Shown here: in pieces, positions 7,738 through 17,000 of the stretch
Layout: every line of letters starts with the position of its first letter
How positions within the stretch are numbered: the stretch's first letter is position 1
DNA from: JAZDEY01 sp043808325 [NCBI: Candidatus Eiseniibacteriota bacterium]
GTDB taxonomy: Bacteria > Arandabacterota > Arandabacteria > Arandabacterales
Direction: 5' to 3'
DNA length: 27,884 nucleotides
NCBI GenBank assembly: GCA_043808325.1
Contig: JAZDEY010000052.1
Location: 1-27,884 of the forward strand
Made by a program: the position numbers and the translations under genes
Notes under the pieces: generated by a model
What the model was told of the DNA's origin: nothing
Database searches by the model: none
The model's input: the letters and a program-made list of their open reading frames with translations, nothing else

Positions 7738-9132
7738 TTGGGAATCCTAATCAAAAACGGAAATATCGTGACAGCGTGCGACCTGTACAAAGGGGATATT
7801 CATATCGAGGGCGAGACCATAAGCAGGATCGGCGCCAATCTCTCTTCCGCCCCTGGCGACACGGTTCTCGACGCGACGGGCAAATATGTAATGCCCGGAG
7901 GAGTCGATGTTCATACCCATTTCGAATTACCGTTCATGGGAACGGTGAGTGCCGATGATTTTCGAACGGGCTCTCTCGCCGCTATCTGTGGTGGAACTAC
8001 AACCTTCATCGATTTCGCGATACCCGAGAAGGGGAAATCCCTCAACGATGCTTTAGCGTTGTGGAAGAAGAAAGCGGACGGCAGAGCAGTTGCCGATTAT
8101 AGCTTCCATATGGCGATCATCGAGTACAACGAATCCGTCGCAGAGGAAATCCCGTCCGTGATCGAACAGGGAATCACATCGTTCAAGTGCTTCATGGCAT
8201 ATAAGGGTCTCTTTCAGATCGATGATGGGCAACTGATTGCGATTCTCGCGAACGTCGGCAGCCACGGCGGGCTCGTCTCGGTTCATGCTGAGAACGGTGA
8301 CATGATCAGCATGCTCACGAAACGTTTTCTGGCTGAAGGAAAGCTCAGCCCCGAGTTCCACTGGAGAGCCCATCCTGCGATTGCGGAGGCGGAAGCGGTC
8401 GAGAGGGCCTTAGCCCTTGCTAGGTTTGCTGACCAGCCCCTCTACATAGTCCATCTCTCAAGTGCTGACGGTCTTGAAAGAGTAAAGGCAGCAGTTGCCC
8501 GTGGGGCTATGGTTTTTGCCGAAACCTGTCCCCAGTATCTGCTTCTTTCCAGTGATCTCTATTGCCAGCCTGGTTTCGAAGGGGCGAAGTATGTCATGTC
8601 GCCGCCTCTTCGCCCCGCGGATCACCTTGAAAGAATGTGGGAGGGTATTGCCCGGGGCTACATTCAGGTTGTCGCAACAGATCACTGCTCCTTCAATTTT
8701 CATGGACAGAAGGAGATGGGGCGGGATGATTTCACCAAGATTCCGAATGGAATCCCCTCCGTGGGGGATAGGTTCAATCTCCTCTATACGTATGGTGTAG
8801 GCCATGGCAGGATCAGCCTGAACCGTTTTGTAGAGGTTGTCGCTACAGCCCCCGCAAAGATATTCGGAATGTATCCCCGAAAAGGGAGCATCGTTGTGGG
8901 TGGTGATGCCGATCTTGTGATTCTCGACCCCGAAGCAACAACTGCCATAAGTGCGAGCACGCAACACCACAACGTGGATTATAGTGCTTACGAAGGCATG
9001 AAACTTCAGGGCTTGCCGGATTCGGTGCTTCTAAGAGGCAAGTTCGCCGTCCGGGATGGCAAGTACGTAGGAGAACAGGGACAGGGGAGGTTTATCGCAC
9101 GCTGTGGACAAGGACGAAATAAAGAAGCTTGA
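7738..9132 (+). CDS. hydA: Dihydropyrimidinase / D-hydantoinase
   Basis: 464 residues, a typical length for this amidohydrolase-superfamily metalloenzyme. Zinc ligands are visible: H59 and H61 in VDVHTHFE, the lysine to be carbamylated K150 in SFKCFMAYKG, H183 in SVHAENGD, H239 in IVHLSS and D315 in ATDHCSF. It hydrolyses 5,6-dihydrouracil or dihydrothymine to N-carbamoyl-beta-amino acids, the second step of the pathway. The start is a TTG with AGGGAGA about five bases upstream; no better in-frame start is apparent. The 3' end overlaps the aminotransferase gene by 29 bases, so the two are probably co-translated. The homologous bacterial gene is also called pydB. Confidence 0.93.
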   Translation: MGILIKNGNIVTACDLYKGDIHIEGETISRIGANLSSAPGDTVLDATGKYVMPGGVDVHTHFELPFMGTVSADDFRTGSLAAICGGTTTFIDFAIPEKGKSLNDALALWKKKADGRAVADYSFHMAIIEYNESVAEEIPSVIEQGITSFKCFMAYKGLFQIDDGQLIAILANVGSHGGLVSVHAENGDMISMLTKRFLAEGKLSPEFHWRAHPAIAEAEAVERALALARFADQPLYIVHLSSADGLERVKAAVARGAMVFAETCPQYLLLSSDLYCQPGFEGAKYVMSPPLRPADHLERMWEGIARGYIQVVATDHCSFNFHGQKEMGRDDFTKIPNGIPSVGDRFNLLYTYGVGHGRISLNRFVEVVATAPAKIFGMYPRKGSIVVGGDADLVILDPEATTAISASTQHHNVDYSAYEGMKLQGLPDSVLLRGKFAVRDGKYVGEQGQGRFIARCGQGRNKEA

Positions 9133-10432
9133 CCGGCAACATGTGATCCATTGTTGGAAAGCCCAGCGCCGGGGTGATCCGATGGTCATTGATCGAGCCG
9201 AAGGCGTTTACTTCTGGGACGCCGACGGCAAGAGATACCTGGATTTCTGCGCGGGGCTCTTATGCATCAATATCGGTCATGGTAACAAGCATGTACTAGA
9301 TGCGATGAAGCGCCAGATGGAACGTTTTACCTATGTGCCGCCTGGCTTCGCCACCGAAGCCAGATCCACGCTTGCAAGCATGATCTCGGAGGTCGCTCCG
9401 GGCGATCTGGATTACACATTCTTCACTAACGCAGGAACCGAAGCCGTTGAGAATGCCATAAAGGCATCAAGACTGTTTACCGGAAGACACAAGATATACT
9501 CAAGCTGGAGAAGCTACCACGGCGCTACGGCAGGTTCAATCACCCTCACGGGCGATCCGAGGAGATGGGCTGCGGAACCGGGCATTCCGGGCGCCGTAAA
9601 ATTCTTCGGTCCATATTGTTACAGGTGCCCTTATGGATACGCGAGTGAGAACACCTGCGGCTTGCAGTGTCTGGAGACTCTAAAGACACAGATCATGCTC
9701 GATGGCCCAAAGACGATCGCTGCGATCTTTGTTGAACCCATCGTGGGATCGAACGGCATTCTGATTCCACCCAAGGGCTACATGAAGGGCGTAAGACAGG
9801 TATGTGATGAGAACGGCATACTCCTGGTTGCCGATGAGGTCATGTCCGGCTGGGGAAGAACCGGCAAATGGTTCGGAATCGACCACGAAGGAATTGTTCC
9901 GGATATCATGGTGACCGCCAAAGGACTGACGTCGGGTTATGTGCCGCTTGGAGCCATGATCTGGTCAAAGAGGATCTGGGATCATTTTTGCGATCATCCA
10001 TTCGTTGGTGGGCTCACCTATTCGGGTCACGCGCTTGCATGTGCAACGGGAGTCGCCAATATCGAGGTTTACCGCAATGAGGACCTGATTGAGAAATCGA
10101 GGACGGGCGGTGAACACTTGTATGGAAAGCTCCGAGAATTGCTCGACAAGCATCCTTCGGTCGGGGACGTCCGGTGCCGCGGACTCTGGGCGTGTATTGA
10201 ACTGACCTCTGATAAGAAAACGAAAGCTCCGCTTGCAGGATTTGCAGATGCCCGGATGAATGTCTCTTCGGGATTGCTGCAGAGACTCTATGAAAAAGGA
10301 GTCTACCTGTTTGCCCAATGGGATTTTATCCTTATCGCCCCGCCGCTCATTATCACCAACGACCAAATCGACGAGGGCATTTCAGCAATTGATGAGGCAC
10401 TCAACTACACGGATTCTCTGATCGGCAAGTAA
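9104..10432 (+). CDS. Class III omega-aminotransferase, probably beta-alanine transaminase
   Basis: 442 residues with a fold-type I PLP aminotransferase layout. D244 in LLVADEVMSGWGRTG contacts the cofactor ring, and K273 in VTAKGLTSGYVPLGA forms the Schiff base. In this operon it most likely transfers the amino group of beta-alanine or beta-aminoisobutyrate to pyruvate or 2-oxoglutarate, giving malonate or methylmalonate semialdehyde for MmsA. The sequence alone would also allow taurine or other omega-amino acids. A cluster of four cysteines (C172, C175, C185, C189) sits in an insertion before the cofactor domain. The GTG start overlaps the dihydropyrimidinase gene by 29 bases, and the ribosome site GGGGAGG lies rather far upstream (about 13 bases). 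Confidence 0.85.
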   Translation: MDKDEIKKLDRQHVIHCWKAQRRGDPMVIDRAEGVYFWDADGKRYLDFCAGLLCINIGHGNKHVLDAMKRQMERFTYVPPGFATEARSTLASMISEVAPGDLDYTFFTNAGTEAVENAIKASRLFTGRHKIYSSWRSYHGATAGSITLTGDPRRWAAEPGIPGAVKFFGPYCYRCPYGYASENTCGLQCLETLKTQIMLDGPKTIAAIFVEPIVGSNGILIPPKGYMKGVRQVCDENGILLVADEVMSGWGRTGKWFGIDHEGIVPDIMVTAKGLTSGYVPLGAMIWSKRIWDHFCDHPFVGGLTYSGHALACATGVANIEVYRNEDLIEKSRTGGEHLYGKLRELLDKHPSVGDVRCRGLWACIELTSDKKTKAPLAGFADARMNVSSGLLQRLYEKGVYLFAQWDFILIAPPLIITNDQIDEGISAIDEALNYTDSLIGK

Positions 10433-11721
10433 TGGAAAAACCCTTCTCCATGGACCAGGCACTTGCAGAAGCCTCAAGGTGCCTTCTCTGCCATGAGCCT
10501 CCCTGCTCCACAGGATGCCCTGCGGGCACAGAGCCAGGGCGATTCATAAAGAAGCTCCGATTCCGAAACTTCAAAGGGGCGGTGGAGGTAGTTAAACGGA
10601 ATAACGTCCTCGCCGGAGTCTGCTCAGTCATCTGCCCCACGTGTTCCCTGTGCGAGCAAGGGTGCCTTGCCTCTGGAATCACGACCCCGATTAAGATCGG
10701 CAAGATCCAGCAGTTTCTGGTGGAGTACGGCTGGCAAATCGGCTTCAACCCCGTTTCACCCAAACCTCCCAACGGGAAGAAGGTGGGGATAATCGGGGCA
10801 GGGCCCTCGGGGCTCACGTGCGCCGGCGAGCTGGCGAAAGAGGGTTACCGTGCTATCGTCTTCGAGAAACTCTCCAGAGCCGGTGGAATGTTGCAGTACG
10901 TCGTACCGGCAGACAGGTTGAGCAGCGACCTTGTGGATCGGGAGATCTCCGAGATTGTCGACTTGGGAGTCGAGATGAGGCTCGAGACGCCGGTTGAGAC
11001 TCAACAAGACCTGGATCGGCTCTTCAAAGAGGGCTGCGAAGCTCTCTATCTGGCAACCGGTGCGTGGAAATGCACCAAGATGAACGTAACGACCACGGGC
11101 TCGGATGACATCTTCAGTGCGATCTCTTTCCTCAGACTTGCGAAGGAGAGCACTGAGGAATTCGCCGGCAAAGTGAAAGGCAAAGACGTTGCCGTAATCG
11201 GCGGTGGCGACTCTGCCATGGATGCGGCTGTTACCGCGCACAAGTGCGGTGCGAGAGATGTTTTCATAATCTACCGGAGATCATATCTGGATATGCCCGC
11301 ATCCGAGGAAGCGAAGGAGCGTGCCTTGAGGACAGGAGTCCATTTTGCCATCACAACCCAGCCAGTGGACTACACCATCGAAGACCGAAGGGTGAAGGGG
11401 ATGAGGGTGGCAAGTTGCAGGCTGGGTGAGCTTGACGACTCGAAGAGGAGGAGACCTGTTCTCATTGAGGGAACGGAGCGCACTTTCCGGGCGGACATAA
11501 TCGTCGAAGCACTGGGGCTTATCCCGGATGACTCAATAAGACGATTCTCAAGCCTGGAATTCGACGAACAGGACCGCATTGTCACGAGGGACGACTTCGG
11601 GGCTACCCCGGTGAGAAGGGTCTTTGCCGGCGGTGATGCCGTAAGAGGCGGCTCGCTTGTTGCGAGAGCGGTGGGTGATGGGAAGCGAGCAGCGGCTGCC
11701 ATCCGGAGTATACTCGAGTAG
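10432..11721 (+). CDS. preT: NAD-dependent dihydropyrimidine dehydrogenase subunit PreT
   Basis: 429 residues. The N-terminal ~100 residues form an iron-sulfur domain with cysteines 17, 20, 25, 29 and 64, 68, 71, 74, 78 (CLLCHEPPCSTGC; CSVICPTCSLCEQGC), as in PreT and the small subunit of glutamate synthase. An FAD-binding motif GAGPSGL follows near 122, and an NAD(P)H-binding motif GGGDSAMD lies further on. PreT passes electrons between NADH and PreA for reduction of uracil or thymine. The ATG overlaps the stop codon of the aminotransferase by one base (taatg), indicating coupling, and preA follows 22 bases later. Length and domain order match PreT rather than the larger fused eukaryotic dehydrogenase. 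Confidence 0.92.
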   Translation: MEKPFSMDQALAEASRCLLCHEPPCSTGCPAGTEPGRFIKKLRFRNFKGAVEVVKRNNVLAGVCSVICPTCSLCEQGCLASGITTPIKIGKIQQFLVEYGWQIGFNPVSPKPPNGKKVGIIGAGPSGLTCAGELAKEGYRAIVFEKLSRAGGMLQYVVPADRLSSDLVDREISEIVDLGVEMRLETPVETQQDLDRLFKEGCEALYLATGAWKCTKMNVTTTGSDDIFSAISFLRLAKESTEEFAGKVKGKDVAVIGGGDSAMDAAVTAHKCGARDVFIIYRRSYLDMPASEEAKERALRTGVHFAITTQPVDYTIEDRRVKGMRVASCRLGELDDSKRRRPVLIEGTERTFRADIIVEALGLIPDDSIRRFSSLEFDEQDRIVTRDDFGATPVRRVFAGGDAVRGGSLVARAVGDGKRAAAAIRSILE

Positions 11722-11743
11722 GGCGACCAGTAGGGAGTGAATA

Positions 11744-12991
11744 GTGTCTCACAGCGATCTTAGCATAGAGTTCTGTGGCATTCGCTTTGAGAATCCAGTG
11801 ATGCTCTCATCATCGCCTGTCTCCAATACTGCTGAGATGGTCAGCAGAGCCTTTGAGGCAGGCTTTGGCGGTGTTGTGTACAAGTCTATCGGAGTGGAGA
11901 GTATTGGAGGCATTCATCCTTCTCCGAGGATGGCTCCATATCACTATCAGAGCCAGAAACTCCTTGGACTCGAGAATGTCGAGCAGCTCTCCGACAGGCC
12001 CTTGAAGGATAACCTGGCAGACTTGAGATACTTGAAAAAGAGGTTCCCGAGCAAAGTTGTTATCTCCAGCATCATGGGGTTTTCCAAAGACCAGTGGAGA
12101 GAACTCGCACTGGCATCAGAGGATGCTGGAGTGGACATGTTGGAGCTCAACTTCTCATGCCCCCACATGACGGTTGAAGGATCGGGCATGGCGGTCTCCC
12201 GGGTTCATGCCCTAGTGGAACAATTCACCGAGATCGCCAAGAAGGTGGTAAAGATTCCTGTCATGGCAAAGATGACCCCGAACACAACCGATATCAGTGA
12301 ACCTGCCATCTTTGCGAGACGCGGTGGGGCAGATGCCATATCGGCAATCAATACTGTGGCTGGTTTGATCGAGATTGGCGTCGATGACTTTGTCCCGCGC
12401 CCCAATGTTTTCGGAAAAGGAGCCATCGCAGGTTATTCGGGACCGGCGATTAAGCCAATAGGTCTCAGGTGCATCGCGCAGTTGGCGAAGAATCGTGAAT
12501 TGAATCTTCCGCTTTCCGGCATAGGGGGCATAGAAACCTGGGTGGACGTGATCGAATACATGCTTTGTGGCGCTACCACAGTCCAGATTACCACCGGGGT
12601 TATCCACTACGGCCACGGAATCATTGAGGACATTCTGGAAGGAATGACCTACTACATGAAGGATCAGAGTTTGGATTCACTTGGCACAATTGTCGGCAAA
12701 GCGCTGCCCAACATCGTACCGACCGATGAATTTGATCTGTCCCGCCAGGGGATCGCTCAGTACGACCTTGAAAGATGTATCGGCTGTGGTCAATGCTACA
12801 TCGTATGCCGGGATGCGGGAGGGCAGTGCCTATCCTGGGACGGTGCAAACCGGAAGCCCGTGATGGATGAGAAGAGATGCCTGGGGTGCATGATCTGCTC
12901 CTTCGTTTGTCCAATCAGCAATCCCCCGCTCATCACCTATAAAGAGGTTAAAAATAAGGCACCTGTTATCCCGCCTGTATCTGCCGAATGA
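11744..12991 (+). CDS. preA: NAD-dependent dihydropyrimidine dehydrogenase subunit PreA
   Basis: 415 residues from a GTG with AGGGA seven bases upstream. The N-terminal ~330 residues are a dihydroorotate-dehydrogenase-like FMN barrel (LELNFSCPHM, KMTPNTTDI, GIGGIETW). The C-terminus carries two [4Fe-4S] motifs, CIGCGQCYIVC and CLGCMICSFVCP. It catalyses reduction of uracil/thymine to dihydropyrimidines with electrons from PreT, the first step of the pathway. The segment after SCPHM (TVEGSGMAVSRV) differs from the form I remember from E. coli-type PreA, so substrate preference should not be taken as certain. It is the last gene of the operon; no transporter or regulator follows within the window. 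Confidence 0.9.
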   Translation: MSHSDLSIEFCGIRFENPVMLSSSPVSNTAEMVSRAFEAGFGGVVYKSIGVESIGGIHPSPRMAPYHYQSQKLLGLENVEQLSDRPLKDNLADLRYLKKRFPSKVVISSIMGFSKDQWRELALASEDAGVDMLELNFSCPHMTVEGSGMAVSRVHALVEQFTEIAKKVVKIPVMAKMTPNTTDISEPAIFARRGGADAISAINTVAGLIEIGVDDFVPRPNVFGKGAIAGYSGPAIKPIGLRCIAQLAKNRELNLPLSGIGGIETWVDVIEYMLCGATTVQITTGVIHYGHGIIEDILEGMTYYMKDQSLDSLGTIVGKALPNIVPTDEFDLSRQGIAQYDLERCIGCGQCYIVCRDAGGQCLSWDGANRKPVMDEKRCLGCMICSFVCPISNPPLITYKEVKNKAPVIPPVSAE

Positions 12992-13065
12992 CCTACCTCG
13001 TGAGAAGCCGCTGGTATGACTTCCGATGGCAAAATGCCCTTGTGAGGAACTCCCGCAAAAAGACG

Positions 13066-13097
13066 AAGCCCTGGGACCTCACGAGGCTCAAGGGCTT
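13066..13097 (-). terminator. Rho-independent terminator (minus strand) behind the tRNA remnant
   Basis: aagccct at 13066 pairs with agggctt ending at 13097, and the stem continues imperfectly inward. Read on the minus strand it is followed by a T-run (cgtctttttgc). It lies directly downstream of the tRNA fragment on that strand and could also stop preA transcription from the other side. Confidence 0.6.
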
Positions 13098-13101
13098 TCT
13101 A

Positions 13102-13153
13102 TGGTAACGGGGGCTGGATTTGGGCCAGCGACCTTTGGGTTATGAGTGCCCTG
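13102..13153 (-). pseudogene. 3' fragment of a tRNA-Met gene (CAT anticodon), probable att-site remnant
   Basis: On the minus strand one reads an anticodon loop CTCATAA, a variable region aaaggtc, a 5-bp T stem (gctgg/ccagc) with loop cccaaat, and an acceptor end ccccgttacca. The matching 5' acceptor strand and D-arm are absent upstream, so this is a fragment and not a working tRNA. The T loop has CC in place of TT. Integrases commonly target tRNA 3' ends, which fits the mobile-element debris to its right. Confidence 0.65.
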
Positions 13154-13169
13154 AGCGGTAAGAACAAGG

Positions 13170-13247
13170 GAAAACACCGAGGAACAAGAAGGACGTAACT
13201 GGAAGCGGTTCAGGCAGTTACGCGATTTCTGTTTTCTCGGTGTTTTC
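13170..13247. repeat. Long nested inverted repeat
   Basis: The left arm 13170-13190 (gaaaacaccgag...) pairs with the right arm 13227-13247 (...ctcggtgttttc) with three mismatches in 21. A second perfect 8-bp stem inside (cgtaactg 13194-13201, cagttacg 13215-13222) leaves a 13-base loop. It could be an RNA hairpin, a terminator or an integrase/transposase site. Confidence 0.6.
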
Positions 13248-13288
13248 TCTCATTTCAGGCTGTTTTGGCTGGTTTCGTTAGCAAGGCG

Positions 13289-13402
13289 TTAGCAGGGGCA
13301 CACGCCCCCGTATAGTGTGTCCAGCACATCCTGCACCTTCCGCGTCGAGACGTCCTGAAAGAACACTCTTTCATCCCGATATCGACCACTCGATGAACTC
13401 GC
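13289..13402 (-). pseudogene. IS256-family (Mutator-type) transposase remnant
   Basis: A 37-codon minus-strand frame, closed by stops at both ends, encodes GRYRDERVFFQDVSTRKV followed by QDVLDTLYGG. This resembles the STR(K/R)-containing region of IS256-type transposases, where the family continues for about 300 further residues. Everything else is missing, so it is a relic. Confidence 0.5.
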
Positions 13403-13446
13403 TCATAGCAGTGGAACAGCTTCCGCGCTTGACCGGCGTTTTAGGC

Positions 13447-13476
13447 TTGACATGGGCCCTGAAACGATGCTAAACT
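13447..13476 (+). promoter_or_regulatory. Candidate sigma70-type promoter
   Basis: TTGACA (13447-13452), an 18-base spacer and TAAACT (13471-13476). If used for the giant gene at 14014 it would create a leader of about 530 bases. A second possible -10, TATACT at 13965-13970, is closer to that gene but lacks a good -35. Confidence 0.35.
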
Positions 13477-13479
13477 ACG

Positions 13480-14013
13480 TGGTCTTGGAGCGTATGGCAC
13501 CCGCAGCGCGACCACCGCAAGGGGAGCTGGAGGGTGCGTGTGTACTGGAAGGTGTTTTAGCGGGTCTGCCACTCGTACGTGTCTTACCGCAATTGGTATA
13601 CTGGCATTCTGCCCCACCGGGTCTTACACATTGTTTCCACGGGCCGTGTCGTCGATAAGATCTGCCGCATTATCTTCAATTCAGTTGCTTCAGGCGGAAT
13701 CAGCCCCCGTTTGCTTGTCTTTGACCGCCGCGCATCTCGTTGGTCTGATACTGACTGACGTCACCCAGATATGCCAGGTCGGCGCAGAGGGGGCGCCCAA
13801 GCCTAAAGGCGAGCTATCTCCTCTTTCCGCCCCAGAAGACTATTACAGAAATACGGTGGTCACGATAAGACAACATTCATATTGTACGCCACCTTCTACA
13901 TATCTACTGCAGTTGTGGGGGAGGGCATCAATGTCTTGCGACGGCGCTCTTTCCATGAAGCGAGTATACTCAGCTCCACGCTTCGTTTATGGACAACACA
14001 AAGGGGGAGACCA
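13480..14013 (+). other. Intergenic region upstream of the giant exoprotein
   Basis: No convincing gene is seen in about 530 bases. Open frames on the plus strand here lack ribosome sites and recognisable sequence. A TATACT -10-like hexamer (13965-13970) and the ribosome site AGGGGGAG (14002-14009) precede the gene at 14014. Confidence 0.45.
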
Positions 14014-17000
14014 ATGAAGGATCACCATCTGCTTAGGAGAGGTTTGGAACTGATCTATGCTCTTGCTCTAGTCATGGTTTTCTCGGCCATGTTCAATGAT
14101 GTGGCTAGTGGTGCTGAAGCTGGAGAGGGTCTATTCATGCGGGGCGATGGACAGCCTTATGACCTTGAGATCAAGGGGGTTCACTACTCGTTTCCGGATA
14201 GCACATCTCGAATAGAGCAGTACTTCACTGAGCCAGTGGTGGTCGAGCCGACAACGGAGCTGGCCCCACTGCAGATGAGTTGTACCAATCGAGTGGGTCA
14301 GGATTTTGTGTACGACCTGCAATACTGGCACGATATTGCTCCTGGGATGACAGGCCTCGAGGGCGGTTGGTGGGTGGATTATGATTGCCTGGTCAGAGTC
14401 TCCATGATCCCTAATGCGAGTGGCGACTACGATGTCAAGCTCGAAATAGACCCATATATGGTAAGAGTTGCAACGTGTGGCACCTTCCACTGTGACGATG
14501 GACAAAACGAATACGGGCATGCCGGTACACCGTTTCTAGGGTCACCCATCGAGATTAGAAGTCGCTTTACCCTGAGTAGACCAGGTGGATACTGGGAAGG
14601 TGAAGTCAGCCATGGAAACGGGGGGAAGGTGACCGTTAACTGCCAGGGAGGGAGTCGCTATGGCGCTTGGACGCTTACCCTAGACCTCTGGAATAGCTAC
14701 TCGAATGCGTGGAGGAGCAAGACCCTGCACTTCAACATGGAGGATCCGTGCGTTAGGAACAGCGCGGAAGCTGGGTACTTGGTTGGAGGAGGGGTCATTG
14801 CGACGAGATCTCAGAATATCCTTGAGAACCCAGACCATGTAGACGTAGTACGGTACTCAGGAATTTTCCGATACTACGTATCGGAATTGGAACCGTGTGT
14901 GCCCGGGAATGTTAGTATTGGCCAGCTGTATGAGAAGGTGAAGAAAGGGGATGCAGATTATGGCAGCCCATACTACTGGGCGCCGGTTCATCTCATATTC
15001 ATGCGATTGCGCGGGTACGGAGGGCAGAGCTGTTGGCCGACCAGCTGCGGGGACACCTATTCTACGACCAACCGTTGGAGCACTACGATAACCGTGCCCA
15101 CTTCCAATATAACCAGCAGCGGGTGCGCGAACCTGCAGCTCTACACGGAGTTTAAGGTAGTTCCCAAGACATATACGACCTCAGGGTCGCGCTCCTTCAG
15201 CGTAAGCATGACTCTGGGTGGTGGAGTCATTGCCCCCCCGGCGAGTGTGACTGGGTCAGTAGGTGTTGTCCAGGGATCGACTGAGAATTTCATTATCATC
15301 AGCGAGCCTACCTCCAAAGATCTCACTGCACTGCCAGTCTGTGCGAAGCCTGTTCCTGGCATTCCGACTATTAGTGCGAATCCGGCATCGCCCATATGTT
15401 CAGGGGCTACGACGCAGTTGACGGCATCAGCTACGGGCAGTCCCACAAGTTGGAACTGGGGTAGTCCATCGTGCGGGAGCATAAGTGGATCGGGTCAGAC
15501 AGTGACGTACACGGCGCCTGTGGTTACATCGCAGACTACATGTACGGTGACGGTGACAGCCACGAACGGGTGTGGCACGTCTTCGCAGGGCAGTTATCAG
15601 TTTACGATCAATCCTAAGCCTGGGACACCGACGATAAGTGCGAGCCCTCAGTCACCGATATGTTCGGGTGGGCAGTCGCAGTTGACGGCGAGTGCGACGG
15701 GCAGTCCCACGAGTTGGAGTTGGAGTCCATCTTGTGGGAGCATAAGCGGGTCGGGTCAGACGGTGACCTACACGGCGCCGGTGGTGACGAGTCAGACCAC
15801 GTGCACGGTGACGGTGACGGCGACGAACGGGTGTGGGGCCTCATCGCCCGGTAGTATCCAGATTGTGGTCAATCCGGGTCCGGGGACTCCGAGCATAACA
15901 GCCAACCCGCCGTCGCCTATATGTTCAGGTGCGACATCGCAGTTGAGTGCGACAGCCAGTGGCAGTCCCACGAGTTGGAGTTGGAATCCGTCGTGCGGGA
16001 GCATAAGCGGGTCGGGTCAGACAGTTACGTATACTGCGCCTGTAGTGACGAGTCAGACCACGTGCACGGTGACGGTGACAGCCACGAACAGTTGTGGCAC
16101 CTCTTCGCCCGGCAGTATCCAGTTGACGATTAACCCGAAGCCGGGAACTCCCAGCATAAGTGTGAGCCCGCCGTCACCCATATGTTCAGGATCGACGATG
16201 CAGTTGTGCGCGACAGCTACAGGCAGTCCCACGAGTTGGAGTTGGAGTGCGTCGTGCGGGAGCATAAGCGGGTCCGGCTCGTGCGTTACGTACACGGCGC
16301 CTGTAATGACAGGTCAGACTACATGTACGGTGACGGTGACGGCGAGCAACAGTTGTGGCACCTCTTCGCCCGGTACTATTCAGATTGTGATCAACCCAGG
16401 TCCGGGGACCCCGAGTGTAAGTGCCAACCCTCAGTCGCCCATATGTTCAGGATCGACGACGCAGTTGTGTGCGACAGCTACAGGCAGTCCTACGAGTTGG
16501 AATTGGAGTACTCCATCCTGCGGGAGCATAAGTGGGTCCGGCTCGTGTGTTACGTACACGGCGCCCGTAGTGACATCGCAGACCACGTGCACGGTGATGG
16601 TGACAGCTGCCAATAGTTGTGGCACCTCTTCGCCCGGTAGTATTCAGATTGTAGTCAATCCGGGTCCAGGGACGCCGAGCATGACGGCCAGCCCTCAGTC
16701 GCCAATATGTTCAGGGGCTACGACGCAGCTGACGGCGACAGCTACGGGCAGTCCTACGAGTTGGAATTGGAGTCCGTCTTGTGGGAGCATAAGCGGTTCG
16801 GGCGCTAGTGTGACGTACACGGCGCCTGTAGTGACATCGCAGACCACGTGCACGGTGACAGTGACAGCCACCAACGGTTGTGGCACCTCTTCGCCTGGAA
16901 GTATTCAGTTAACAATCAACCCCAAGCCGGATACCCCGAGTGTAAGTGCCAGCCCTCAATCGCCCATATGTTCAGGATCAACGACGCAGTTGACGGCGAC

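Noticed and set aside
13102-13190. A functional tRNA gene on the minus strand
   Set aside because: No 5' acceptor strand or D-arm complements the clear 3' half, and the T loop lacks the normal TT.
13538-14017. 159-codon plus-strand open frame upstream of the giant gene
   Set aside because: No ribosome site, no recognisable sequence, and it overlaps the start of the well-supported giant gene in another frame.
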